Of a stretch of 64,000 nt of DNA, positions 43,969 to 55,200 are shown in pieces (the stretch's first letter is position 1; each line of letters starts with the position of its first letter). The stretch lies in NCBI GenBank assembly GCA_902168205.1, contig CABHOK010000008.1, positions 124,001 to 188,000 on the forward strand. Reading direction: 5' to 3'. The DNA is from an uncultured Chitinophaga sp. (GTDB lineage: Bacteria > Bacteroidota > Bacteroidia > Cytophagales > Cyclobacteriaceae). The translations under genes were made by a program, and so were the position numbers. A model generated the notes under the pieces. That model ran no database searches and was not told the DNA's origin. It saw only the letters and a program-made list of their open reading frames with translations.

Positions 43969-46404
43969 TCACTCTACGCGCAGCGACTCCTTCTTCTGTC
44001 CAGCCATGTCTACGATGAGTTTGCTGGCTTTGCCGGTAGTTTCGCGGATGAAGGTGAGGCGTGCGTTTATTTCTTTTACGGTAAATTCTTTTTCGGAGAT
44101 CGGGAATATTTCAAACTTTGGTTGATTGGTTCCCTGTGCATATAGCTTGCCGTTCTCGTTAGAGACGGTAATGATAATGTTATTTCCATAATCATATTTA
44201 CCTATATATTCCTTGTAAAGATTCGGATCTATAGCGACAATCACGTCCTCTTTCAATTTCCTTGCATCGATAGCAAATCCCCCCTGCACGAAATGTCCGT
44301 GTGTTACGGCTCCGTTCTCGCCTTTCATAAATTTGATCCTGGCGTCAACAACTTTCCAGAAGTATTCATCGGGTGCTGATGGAAATATAGGAAACTTATT
44401 CTGTCCGGAGAGTTGTGCGTAGAGATCGCTTCCTTCTGCTGTGATCGTCATTACGGCTCCATTCTGGAAATCATATCGACCGGTATATATACTCACATCG
44501 GCAACCGGTGATGCCAGCGTTGTGTAGGAAGATTGCTTCGCCAGCTTATCCCAGATAAAATACTCTGCTACAGCATTCGGATTTATATTTACATCGGGTG
44601 GCATCAGGTTCATCAACAACACTACTGTGAGGTTTTCATTTGTATAGCGCGCCAGTTGGGAGATGAAACCATGCAGGCCACCACTATGACCGATAACTGG
44701 TTGTCCGCGATAGTCACTCAATCCCCAGCCATAACCATATTTGGATGGCGGTGGGTTTCCATCGTTAAGCACTACTGAAGTAAATGCCGCCTTCAGACTT
44801 TTGTCCTGGAGTACTTTACCATTAAATATAGCTTCGTTCCATTTATACAAGTCGTCCACTGTTGAATATAGCGCTCCGGCACCACCGGCCCATGCCATGT
44901 TCCAGTTTAAAGCCGGCACATATTTACCATCGGTGTTTGAATAGCCTTGTGCTTCTTTGTCGAGACTCAGCCAGGCTGCATGTACACCGGTATTGTTCAT
45001 GTGCAGCGGAGTGAAGAATGTTTCTTTCAGATACTGAGCATAGCTTTTACCCGATACTTTTTCAATGATATAGCCTAACAGAAAATATCCGGAGTTGTTA
45101 TACATGTACTGTTCACCGGGATTGAAATCATACGGATCATTTTTAAAGTAAGCAATCAGCTCTTCCGGTGTTACGGGTGTAACAACCCGTTTTTCAAAAT
45201 CACCTTTGCCGGTATAGCTGTGAATACCGGATGTATGCGTGAGTAAATGATGCAGCGTTACTTCTTCACCACGCGGAAAATCATGTATATACTTCGAGAG
45301 TTTATCGGTCACTTTCAGTTTACCATCTTCCTGTAATTTAAGTATAGCAGCTGCGGTAAACTGTTTGGTGATGGAACCTATACGAAATTTTGTTTCCGGA
45401 GTAGCGGGTGTCTTCTTTTCAATATTGGCATAACCAAAGGCTTTCTTGTAAAGTATATTTCCATCTTTTGCTACAAGTATAGCGATGCCGGGTGTTTCCT
45501 TTCCCTGCAGCGAACTATAGAGCGCATCGGTTAACTGGGCTGCTGACGGCATTGCCGTTTTCGTTGCGCCCTTTTGTAGCAACAGTGCGGCAGCTTCTTC
45601 TCGGCCATTTAACAATGCTGCGGTGTAGGGAGTGAGTCCAGAGGCATCGGTCTTATTTAAATCTGCGCGACCGTTGATCAGCGCATTGATTTCATTCATG
45701 TCACCTTTGGCAGCGGCTTTGATCAACTGATTGGACAAGGCCTCGCGATCGAGAAAGCGAACGGTGAATCCCCAATCGCGAACAACATCCTGGACTTTCA
45801 ATAGCAATTGATTGCTGCCTTTCACGAATGTTACGGGTACAACATCCTGATCAGGCGTTAACGCCCGGCCTACCCAGTTACGGTGTACGAGTTTGCCGTT
45901 GAGCCAAACCTTTACACCATCATCACTCCCCACCGCCAGAAAAGCTGTAAAGGCTGAATCTGTTTTGATCTCTGCCAACGCATAGGCTACTGCGTAATCC
46001 GGTTTACTATAGAGCGCATCGAAATCGATTTTATCGGCAGTAGCAGAATAGGGCTTCCACGCAAATGATTTTCCCCGGAGCATAACGGGCGGTATCGGCT
46101 TGCCGGCCACCGGTGTTATGGACGTTACGAGATCTTCATCAAAGAATCTCTCTTCCTGCTGAATATCAGGAGCACCCACTGTATCGTCTTTTACCAATAA
46201 CGGTCCAACCACCAGCCAGTTCTTCATATACTGCCCGGCTTGTATACCTTTATAGGACGCCTTGCTGAAAACTGTTGTAGGATCAACCGTTTTTACCGGA
46301 GCTTTTTTCTTTTGTGCGTAGAGTTGTGTTGACAGCGCAGAGACCAGCAGTACATATAGTACCATACGTACAGGTTGCTGCAACGAACGAGGTAATGTTG
46401 CCAT
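43969..46404 (-). CDS. Serine hydrolase (class C beta-lactamase fold) fused to PA14-like and ankyrin domains
   Basis: The 811-aa exported protein has a signal peptide (MVLYVLLVSALSTQLYAQ, near 13-30), a PA14-like sensor region (about 50-220; FLAVGSDDGVKVWLNGKLVHR), two ankyrin repeats (about 225-285), a beta-lactamase/penicillin-binding-type hydrolase (about 290-640) with SITK (Ser near 343), YNN (near 440) and HSGG (near 574), and two C-terminal beta modules of the DUF3471 kind (650-805). Such enzymes are D-aminopeptidases or esterases rather than true beta-lactamases. The substrate is unknown. Confidence 0.88.
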   Translation of the reverse strand: MATLPRSLQQPVRMVLYVLLVSALSTQLYAQKKKAPVKTVDPTTVFSKASYKGIQAGQYMKNWLVVGPLLVKDDTVGAPDIQQEERFFDEDLVTSITPVAGKPIPPVMLRGKSFAWKPYSATADKIDFDALYSKPDYAVAYALAEIKTDSAFTAFLAVGSDDGVKVWLNGKLVHRNWVGRALTPDQDVVPVTFVKGSNQLLLKVQDVVRDWGFTVRFLDREALSNQLIKAAAKGDMNEINALINGRADLNKTDASGLTPYTAALLNGREEAAALLLQKGATKTAMPSAAQLTDALYSSLQGKETPGIAILVAKDGNILYKKAFGYANIEKKTPATPETKFRIGSITKQFTAAAILKLQEDGKLKVTDKLSKYIHDFPRGEEVTLHHLLTHTSGIHSYTGKGDFEKRVVTPVTPEELIAYFKNDPYDFNPGEQYMYNNSGYFLLGYIIEKVSGKSYAQYLKETFFTPLHMNNTGVHAAWLSLDKEAQGYSNTDGKYVPALNWNMAWAGGAGALYSTVDDLYKWNEAIFNGKVLQDKSLKAAFTSVVLNDGNPPPSKYGYGWGLSDYRGQPVIGHSGGLHGFISQLARYTNENLTVVLLMNLMPPDVNINPNAVAEYFIWDKLAKQSSYTTLASPVADVSIYTGRYDFQNGAVMTITAEGSDLYAQLSGQNKFPIFPSAPDEYFWKVVDARIKFMKGENGAVTHGHFVQGGFAIDARKLKEDVIVAIDPNLYKEYIGKYDYGNNIIITVSNENGKLYAQGTNQPKFEIFPISEKEFTVKEINARLTFIRETTGKASKLIVDMAGQKKESLRVE

Positions 46405-46595
46405 AGTGGGGTTTAAGGTTTGGAATTTACTACTAAATATATTACGCTTTCTTAAGATGAACGATAGATTATGTGCTAAAACATCTATTTATTCATCACG
46501 AAGTATAAGGTATATATTGTCATCACCTTCAGCAAATAGTGTGCTAACTCCATCTTTATGGAGTATGTGTTACCGCATACATTCTGTATTTATTG

Positions 46596-46603
46596 TATAT
46601 TTG
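46596..46603 (+). promoter_or_regulatory. -7 box of the outer-membrane protein gene
   Basis: TATATTTG is an exact match to TAnnTTTG and lies 27 bp before the ATG at 46631. No TTG is found 17-23 bp further upstream. The region 46405-46630 separates divergent genes and holds no ORF of its own. Confidence 0.45.
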
Positions 46604-46630
46604 TTTCAAATGGCTTAATCAAACCCCAGT

Positions 46631-47665
46631 ATGAAAAACCTATACCTGCTCTGTGTGGCGCTGGCTGTATGCGCTGCGCCTGCATGTGCTCAAAACGACA
46701 TCGCTAAATTTTTCCCTGCCGGAAAAGAAAATGCTCAACTGCTAACGGGCGCTTATCTTGAACCTCTTACCAAAGATCTGGGCACCTTGCTGAACAACGG
46801 CTGGTATACTACCGCTAAAACCCACAAGCGTTTTGGGTTTGACCTGAGTGTTACGGTAAACAATCTTCTGGTCAGCAAAGATCAAAAATACTTCAACATG
46901 CCTGCGGGTGTGTCTGGGTTGTCCTTTGAAGGAACAACGGAAGGCGGTACACAAATCCCTACGGCATACGGTCCGAAGAATGAAGAATCCGAATTTCTGA
47001 TTACATCCAAAATGAATAGCGGCACCCGGTTTAATGGTCCGGAAGGATTTGAACCCGGTAAAGATTACCCGCTGGAATCTGCGGTGCTTCCTACATTACA
47101 ACTTGGCGTAGGGCTCTTCAAGAATACCGATATACGTATACGCTATACACCGGAAGTGAAGATCAACGATGTGAAGGTTGGTAACTGGGGTGTTGGCGTG
47201 ATGCACGATATCAAACAACATATACCCGGCTTGATAGAACTTCCATTCTCCTGGACATTCTTTGCTGGCTATACGCAGATGAATGGTGATGTGGATCTGA
47301 GTGGTGAATTTGCCGGCTCCGGACAAAAAGGTGAAATGACCGGTAAAGGTATAACGCTTCAGACGGTGGTAAGCAAGAATTTCAAGGTAGTAACATTTTA
47401 CGGATCGGTAGGATATCAGCACTCCAGCGTGAAGTATGATGTGAAAGGTATATATGAAGTAGGAAGCGGTGGCGGAGAATCGGATGTGCTGCTGGAAACT
47501 CCATTCACATTAACGGATCCCTTCTCGTATGAATACTCTACACAGGGTATTCGCGGAACAGCCGGTATACAATTCAAATTCGGACCGGTGTTGCTGAACT
47601 CTGATTTTACGCTCGCTCATTCACAGAAATTACTCACTGCGGGCTTCGGCTTTACATTCAACTAA
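46631..47665 (+). CDS. Putative outer-membrane beta-barrel protein (DUF6588-like)
   Basis: The 344-aa protein has a signal peptide (LYLLCVALAVCAAPACAQ, residues 4-21) and a conserved-looking segment near residues 40-75 (YLEPLTKDLGTLLNNGWY, KTHKRFGFDLSVTV). The rest consists of amphipathic strands with a final GFGFTFN, the terminal aromatic typical of outer-membrane barrels. It resembles proteins annotated DUF6588 in Bacteroidota; I assign that from memory. Transport or adhesion is possible, function unknown. Flanked by its own -7 box and terminator, so probably monocistronic. Confidence 0.78.
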   Translation: MKNLYLLCVALAVCAAPACAQNDIAKFFPAGKENAQLLTGAYLEPLTKDLGTLLNNGWYTTAKTHKRFGFDLSVTVNNLLVSKDQKYFNMPAGVSGLSFEGTTEGGTQIPTAYGPKNEESEFLITSKMNSGTRFNGPEGFEPGKDYPLESAVLPTLQLGVGLFKNTDIRIRYTPEVKINDVKVGNWGVGVMHDIKQHIPGLIELPFSWTFFAGYTQMNGDVDLSGEFAGSGQKGEMTGKGITLQTVVSKNFKVVTFYGSVGYQHSSVKYDVKGIYEVGSGGGESDVLLETPFTLTDPFSYEYSTQGIRGTAGIQFKFGPVLLNSDFTLAHSQKLLTAGFGFTFN

Positions 47666-47694
47666 AGTGTGTGCTATATTTTAAGATGAATGAG

Positions 47695-47722
47695 ACTCCC
47701 GTTTAACCGCGGGAGTTTTTTT
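47695..47722 (+). terminator. Intrinsic terminator of the outer-membrane protein gene
   Basis: A perfect 7-bp stem ACTCCCG (47695-47701) / CGGGAGT (47710-47716) with an 8-nt loop is followed by a run of T (47716-47722), 30 bp after the stop codon. Confidence 0.85.
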
Positions 47723-47811
47723 ATGCTTGATGAAATCGTCCGTTTGTCTGGCGTGATGTACTCTTCAGGTGTTTTTGATTGCTGTCATTACGAGATAAAT
47801 GTATATTGGAA

Positions 47812-47935
47812 GTAGCTGTGAGCTTTGAGTTACGAGCTGCGAGAAGGAAAGTATATCGTTTTATACAGGAAAACCGCGGCCCTGGGACACTAACAAACTC
47901 GCAACTCACAGCTCGTGGCTCAGAGCTATATTTCA
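47812..47935. repeat. Dispersed agct-type repeat copy
   Basis: The stretch reads agctgtgagctttgagttac and gagctgcgagaaggaaag, then tatatcgttttatac (the reverse complement of the hairpin core at 43891-43905), and ends aaactcgcaactcacagctcg, which is roughly the inverse of its beginning. It is therefore an imperfect inverted-repeat element of about 120 bp, related to those at 28255-28769 and 43765-43968, and ends 17 bp before the oxidoreductase start. Confidence 0.55.
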
Positions 47936-47951
47936 CATAAAAAATACCCCT

Positions 47952-49037
47952 ATGAAAAGACGTCATTTTATCGGACAAACACTGGCTGGAGTTTCCGGAC
48001 TCATCATTAGTCAGTCGGCATTTGCAGGTATACTTATTCCGCAGAAAAAAGAAAGGCTTGGTGTAGCACTGGTAGGCCTGGGTTATTATAGCACCGATCT
48101 GCTTGCTCCTGCCCTGCAACTTACACAGCGTTGTTACCTCGCAGGTATCGTAACGGGTACACCGGCCAAGGCGGAGAAATGGAAACAACAATTTAATATT
48201 CCGGACAAGAATATTTATAACTACGATAACTTTGATTCCATCGCCAATAATCCTGACATCGATGTGATCTATATCGTGCTCCCTCCTGCCCTGCATGCTC
48301 CCTATAGTATACGCGCTGCGAATGCTGGCAAACATGTATGGTGCGAAAAACCAATGGCCATGACGGTAGCTGAATGTAAAAGCATGATCGATGCCTGTAA
48401 TAAAAACAAGGTAAAGCTAAGTATAGGCTATCGCATGCATCATGAGCCCAACACGCAAAAAATTATTCAATACCGGAAGGAATTGCCATTTGGTAAAATT
48501 ACTTCCGTAACCGCAGCCGCAGGTTACTTTGACGGACGCACTGATCACTGGAAACAAAACAAGAAACTGGGAGGCGGTTCCATGTATGATATGGGAGTAT
48601 ATCCGCTGAATGCGACACGCTATACCACCGGCCTCGAACCGATCGCGGTTACTGCGAGACAATCCATCACACGCCCGGAAATATATAAAGATGTAGATGA
48701 GACCATGGCGTTTGACCTGGAGTTTCCCGGAGGTGTAACAGCCAAATGCGAAACGAGTTTTGGAAAAGGTATGAACGACCTGCGGGTAACGTGCAAGAAC
48801 GGCTGGTATAAGTTGTCACCGTTTCAAGCGTATAGCGGTATAAATGGTGAAACAAGTTCAGGTATAAAACTGAACGCAACCATTCCCAACCAGCAGGCAC
48901 GCCAAATGGACGATGATGCACTCGCCATCATGCAACAAAAACCGATGCTTGTTCCCGGTGAAGAAGGGCTGAAAGACATACGCGTGGTGGAAGCGATCTA
49001 TAGATCGGTGGCTGCGAATGGACGCGTAGCTGTATAG
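47952..49037 (+). CDS. Tat-exported Gfo/Idh/MocA-family oxidoreductase
   Basis: The 361-aa protein opens with a twin-arginine signal (MKRRHFIGQTLAGVSGL, hydrophobic to about residue 27). The NAD(P)-binding Rossmann fold starts at VALVGLGYYSTDLLAPAL near 39, the family EKPMAMT motif (Lys at the active site) is near 136, and a C-terminal GFO/IDH/MocA domain with GGGSMYDMGVYPLNATRY near 208 follows. The build is that of glucose-fructose oxidoreductase-like periplasmic sugar dehydrogenases that carry tightly bound cofactor. The sugar substrate is unknown. An intergenic repeat abuts its start. Confidence 0.92.
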   Translation: MKRRHFIGQTLAGVSGLIISQSAFAGILIPQKKERLGVALVGLGYYSTDLLAPALQLTQRCYLAGIVTGTPAKAEKWKQQFNIPDKNIYNYDNFDSIANNPDIDVIYIVLPPALHAPYSIRAANAGKHVWCEKPMAMTVAECKSMIDACNKNKVKLSIGYRMHHEPNTQKIIQYRKELPFGKITSVTAAAGYFDGRTDHWKQNKKLGGGSMYDMGVYPLNATRYTTGLEPIAVTARQSITRPEIYKDVDETMAFDLEFPGGVTAKCETSFGKGMNDLRVTCKNGWYKLSPFQAYSGINGETSSGIKLNATIPNQQARQMDDDALAIMQQKPMLVPGEEGLKDIRVVEAIYRSVAANGRVAV

Positions 49038-49110
49038 GTTGCTGGCTACTGGTCTCCAGCTGCTGGACTGAAATCGTTGAGGCTACAGGTATATATGCCA
49101 ATTGTTGCTA
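49038..49110. repeat. Degenerate dispersed agct-type repeat copy
   Basis: ttgctggctactggtctcca and gctgctggactg, with ggctacaggtatatatg following, resemble parts of the repeats at 28740 and 43919. The match is short and degraded. Confidence 0.35.
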
Positions 49111-49163
49111 TTCAGATAAATCGTAAAGGGAAGAAACTCCACCAAGCAGCCAGAAGGCAGCAA

Positions 49164-49206
49164 CAAAAAAAGAAAGCCCGCAATCTAAAAGACTGCAGGC
49201 TTTCTT
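49164..49206 (-). terminator. Intrinsic terminator of the giant subtilase gene
   Basis: A 13-bp stem with one mismatch (AAGAAAGCCCGCA at 49170-49182 against TGCAGGCTTTCTT at 49194-49206) is followed on the minus strand by TTTTTTT (complement of 49164-49170). It lies 20 bp beyond the stop codon. Confidence 0.8.
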
Positions 49207-49225
49207 AACTTATCTGTATCGTGCG

Positions 49226-52200
49226 TTACTCTTTAATAAACTTCCGTATTTCACGTTTTCCATTGGCGAGTTGAACTTGTACAAAGTATACACCTGGTGC
49301 AAGACCTAACTTCGTTGTACTCACTTTATAGTTACGGAATGCGCTGGCTTCACCGTGTGCGTTGAACAACGCTATACCTTGTGTGTTGTGGATCACTACA
49401 CCAACATTGCCTTCAGCTTTACCTTTCAGGCGGATGGTCAGTTCATCCTGTACGGGCACAGGGTATATATCGAGGCCGAATACTCCGTTTTCTTCTCCGA
49501 GATCATCCGGTGCAGCAGCACGTGCTGAAGTTGCGCCATTGGTTACTTCGAAGGTTATAAAGGTCGGAGCACCTGCAGCACCGGTTCCGTTGAAGTATGA
49601 GTATGGCGTAGCTTTCAGGGTATATATACCCGGTTGTGCCGGCCATGGTGTATCGGTTCCGTTAGGACCATTACCACTCAGTGCATACGGAGCATTGTTA
49701 TCGGTGCGATAGTGCACGCCATTCAATTCAAACACAACACTCTTCACGGCAGAGCCCGCTACATTTGCGCGGATGTTGATCGAATTATAGTACTGCTGAC
49801 TGGTGTTAATCGTGCTGCTGTCTTCAAGATCGGCAAGTTTAACACCGTTGCTTCTGACTACATCCAGATCGGTTACTGCAGAAGAGTTGAGAATCGTAAC
49901 ATGCGCCAGCAGACTCTTACCCGCTGTACCGGTTCCATTCACGCGGGTATAGGCATTTGCACGAAGCGTATGCGTACCAGACGTAAACTGATACAGGAAG
50001 AACGGATTGAAGTTATAAGGCGGTGTATTTACCAGGTTGGCGTTAGTGCCATCTTTAATAAAGCGTACACTACCTACCGTTGCCGGGTTAGTATTGGCGC
50101 GAATTGTAACATTGTATAGATTGATGGAACCTACATCGATCGTTACAGAATCTGTAAAGGTAGTTAACACCTGGCCATTGCTGGTATTCACCAGGCTATA
50201 GCTCTCCACTCCATACGGTATAACCGACAAGTGGAATGTTGCCGAATCGATAGCACCTGTTGAATCGGTGGCCAACACCGGCAAATCATACTCACCGGCA
50301 TGTCCTATGGCAGGAACGATGCTGTAGGTAGCCGTACCGTTGGCTGAGCTTGTCTGCGTAATGAATGGCAGGTTCTCGATCAATTGTACCGTAACCGGAT
50401 CACCATCTGCATCGGTAGCCGTGAAGGTAACTTCGATTGAACCAAGTTCGATTACTTCAACAGAGTCGATTTCATCCAATACCGGAGGGCGGTTGCCGAT
50501 CACTTCCAAAGTTACCGGAACAAGCACCGGTGAATTTTCAGGATCGTTGCTTGCTATACGCAGTGTATCTGCATACCAGCCTTGTGTTAAGTCAGCAGCG
50601 TTGAACGTGACCGTTACAGTTGCCGATCCACCCGGAGGAACAGTTCCTGATTTAGGTGTATAGGCTAACCATGGTGTTAGTGCAGGTCCGTCATATATAG
50701 CCAGGTTATCGATGTCGAAAGTAGGCCCAGCTTCTTCCATTAACGAGAAGGTAACGACTTGTTCGATATCACCGGCAAATCCTTGTCCTTCGAAAATCTC
50801 AACACCATCTATATATATTCTGAATATAGATGTAGCACGTTCTACATCAATCCGGAACTCAAAATATCCGGAAGGCAACGTATAGTCTATTGGCGCGTAT
50901 GAAGCATTGCCGACAGAGTCCTGAACCAAAGCGCTCAGACTTCCATCCGGGGCAATCTCGAAACGGGTATTTACCAGTTCAGCAGTTGGCGATTGTGGAA
51001 TGATCTGCCAGGTAACATTGCTGCCCTGCACATTCAGACGCATGCTGGTAGAAGATATAGGATCGGTACCGATTGGCACAACCGGAGAGAACCCGAGGGA
51101 TTGTCCTAAACCATCGGCCAGTCCTCTGAAGTGCTGTGCATCTTCAAATGGATTCTCGGTCTCAACGGTCCAGTTACCCCATTGTCCTTCCCAACCTTCC
51201 TGACCATCAATATCACCGGTAGCAAATTCTTCGAAGCCGGTTACATATAGTTCAGCAGAAAGTTTCTTCGCAGGTGCAGTGGCAACAAATGCGCGTGCAT
51301 CGCGAAGATCAGCGGTTGCTGCTGTTGGCGTTGTACGTGTAGCTTTAGGTGCTTTGCGTTCACCGGCAACTTTCAGAACAGATGCTGCTGCAGGCACCGG
51401 TGTATTACCAAAGGCATACTTCAATGTACTTTCCCCCGAGTTGGTAATGGTCAGCGTTTGTGTTGCTATACCTCCTATCGGAAGTTGCTGGTGGAGTGAA
51501 TCCGGATCAACTGAAATAACAGCTGGTTCGCGAACGGTGAGTGATGCCACTACACCTACCAGCGGATCAGCGGGAGCATTGCTGGTAACTAATATACCGG
51601 ATACATAAGAACCTGCTTCGATGTCGGATGCATCAAATGTAGCGGCTATATCGGCTACACCTTGCACCGGTACTATACCGGATGACGGTTCTACAGTCAG
51701 CCACGCGCGTGGATTACCGAGTATAACTACATCATCGATCTGAGCATACCAATCCCAGTCATCTGTATTCGGATCGTAATAGTGCCAGCGCAGACGGAAG
51801 GATGATGCTGTGTTGAGGTATTCACCAAGTTCAACGGTAACAGCTTCTCCGGAAGGTTCACGATTTAAACCATGATCTTCGTTCCAGCTCAATACCGTTG
51901 TCCATGCACCACCATCTACCTGTATATCCAGGTCAAGGAAATCAAGACCCGCATAGTTCTGATAATTGGCATTGTACTGTACCGCTATATTCTTATAACC
52001 AGCTGTACTGATTACCGGGGTTATAAGTTCAGTATCAAATTCACCTGTACCAAAAGCATCGCTGCTTGCCGTAGCAGCTTCACCTGTGCCTGCGTAGTTG
52101 GACTCTTCGTATGCGGCTGCAAATTTCCAGGTAATACCGGAGCCTGCATTATCTACTACACTCCATCCGCCTGGCGGGAAGCTTGCATCTTCAAAGTCTT

Positions 52201-55200
52201 CCTGCAGCAGTGACGTTCCGGCCAGTACTTGTATAGCCGCAGGTTTCTTCACAGCCGATTTACTCGCTGCGTTATCTTTGGCTATCTTATCCAGGATGCG
52301 TTTGTCCGATTTTGCATTGGTAAATTTACTTACCGGTTTTGCCGGCAAGTTTGCTACATCGGTAGATGCACCAATCACCTGCAAGCTATATTCCAGCGGT
52401 CGTCCGCCTGTGTTGTGAATGCGGAATACATGCGTTGTATCTTGTTTATAGTCTACAACAGCCTGCAATACTGTAGGACTAACTTTTATAGCAGGGTCGC
52501 CTACAACCGCTAATGTAGCCGGTACATTCAGTTTCGATCCATCGATATCAATATTGATATTGGCTGAATATGTACCGAACTCCAGGTCACCCGCATCAAA
52601 TGTTACTGCGAGTTCTACGGAAGCTCCGGATGGAAGATTTCCGGACGTTGGAGACACGGATATAAATTCAGGTGCTTCTTCGTTTGTACCATCGATGATA
52701 CGGAAGTCGTCAATGTCCAGTGTAGGACCAGCCACTTCCATCAGCGAGAGGAAGAATATCTCTTCGATACTTCCTGCGAAGCCCTGTCCGGTAAATACTT
52801 TTATCTCATCAAAGTATACATGGAAGTATGATGAATCACGATCTACCTCTATTGTCAGATCAAAATAACCGGAAGGAGTTGTACCGATCGATTCAAATCC
52901 TGCACCACCGGCTCCATCGCTCACCAATGCGCTCACGGTGCCGTCTGGATTAAACTGAATTCGTGTATTCACAAATCCGGCTGATGGTGACTGCGGAATG
53001 ATCTGCCAGGTAACACCAGTGCCCTGTATATTTACTTTCAGCGTAGCGGTTGATTTCGATTCTGTTCCGATGGCTACTGTAGGTGATACAGCTTGTGTTA
53101 AACCAAAACCATCGGCTGCACTGCGGAAGTGTTGCGCTCCGCTGAATGGATTCGTGCTGTCAACGGTCCAGTTACCGAACTGTCCGAACCATCCCTCCTG
53201 TCCGCTGATATCACCTGCAGCGAAGTTTTCGAAGTCCGTTCCGTACTGCGTAGTAGACGCCTGCACAACGGCAGCCCTGGACGCAGCATTATTTTCGCGA
53301 AGACTCAGCGCTGCTTTACCGGCTACATCGATAGCCTGTCTCGCAGATGCGTTTCGTTTTACTTTATCAGCAGCGCTTGTAGCTGCACCAGCCTGTGTTT
53401 GCTTCGTAGTAATTTTTGTAACGGAAGCACCTAGTGCGCCTGCAATGCTTACGGTATAATTATGATCATCCGGACCATTGTTTTGCAACACGAGTGTGCG
53501 GGTTACTGTCTGTCCTTTTTCAAGTTCCTCGGATAATGAATCCGGTGTTACAATGAATTCAGCACCGAGCACGGTTAATACAGCTGGTACTGAAACCAAT
53601 TCCTGGTTCGGAGTATTGTTGGCTATATCGACAGATGCCGTATATATACCGGCATTCAACCCGGTGGCATCAAATGTTACTTCGAGATCGATCTGCGATC
53701 CGGGTGCTACTGTACCCTCGCTTGGATCAACGCTTACGAACGAAGCGCCCGCCAGGTAATGAACAGCATTTTCATAGATTGTACCAAGATCACCAGTCCA
53801 CTGCAACGGACCACCGTTACCAAGACTTGGCAGCAGGTTGAGTGCTACAACATCGCTGTTGGCAGCGAGGAAGAGTTGACCGTTGTCCCATTCGGCAACG
53901 GCTACTGCGCCTGGTGCCAGCGATACATTTTGTACATAGCCGCTATATTCCAGCTCACTTACACCTTCCAGCAACGGATGGCCTGGAGCAAGAATGTCAC
54001 CGAGTTCCGCTACAACTTCCGCATCGGTAGTAGAGGGTATAAACGGACCGTATTGTTCGTCAATGAAACGTCCTTCCAGTTTCCAGGCATCATACGAGTA
54101 TACAAACTGGTTAACAATTACCTTACCGCCATCATCGATATAGTCTGCAAGCAGATCGCCAATTACTTCCGGTTCTACGCTTCCATTGCCAAGCCATTGT
54201 GTATTGTTGGACGTTACTACGATATCGTATCCTTCCAGGTCGGCCAGCGTAATGGCTGGCAGCGATGCTTTCGGGTATATATCGGCTTCTATATCATCAT
54301 ACGCATCCAGTATAGCTTCGAGGTCGGTAACATTGTTATCCGGAGTGAGGATGAGTACATTGGACACCGTGGCCAGCTTGCGCGGAGTTTTCAGTTTAAC
54401 TTGGTTGGTATAGCCTGAAGATGCTACGCGTTTTTCCAATGCACCACTCGTACTTGTACCGGATACAGGAACCGTAATAGTTTTAACAGCAGCTACCGTG
54501 GCCGGAGCTTCTGATACTACCGCTACCGAAAATTCAAGATCACTTCCTCCTGTATTCTTAACGGTTAACGTTGTTGTGGAAGTCTTATCCGTATTTAAAG
54601 TAGCAGACAATGAGTCTGGAGTAACTTCTATCGCAGGTGCTACTACACCTTCTCCCACTACAGCAACCGATAACACCGGGTTAGCCGGATCGTTCGAAGC
54701 AATGCTTATTATACCGGAAGACACTCCGAGCGATGAAGCGGTATAGGTTACCTGTACTGTTGTATCCTGGAATGCAGCCAGTGTAATGGCAGATGCAAAA
54801 CTGGTAGTAAAATCAGTATTATTGGAAGTTATACCCGTGATCTCCAATGGCTCAGAGCCTGCGTTGGCCAGTGTAATTGATCGTATTTTCGAACCTGTTT
54901 CAAACACATCACCGAAGTCAAGTGTATCGGGCTCAACGGAAGCAATAGGCACTCCGTTGTTTGTTACCTCGAGAGTAAGCGGCACCGTCACGGTATCACT
55001 TGCCGGGTCATTGCTGAATATATGCAATGCCTGTTCGTATGTACCTGCCAGTAATCCGCTGGCATCAAACGTAACGGTTACATCCTGGCTGCCTGAAGGC
55101 GCAACGGAACCACTATCCGGTTGCACAGTTGCAAAACCAGGAGCAAGATCAATGGTATAGTTTAATGTACCGGCACCGGTGTTGGCGATTGTCAACGTCT

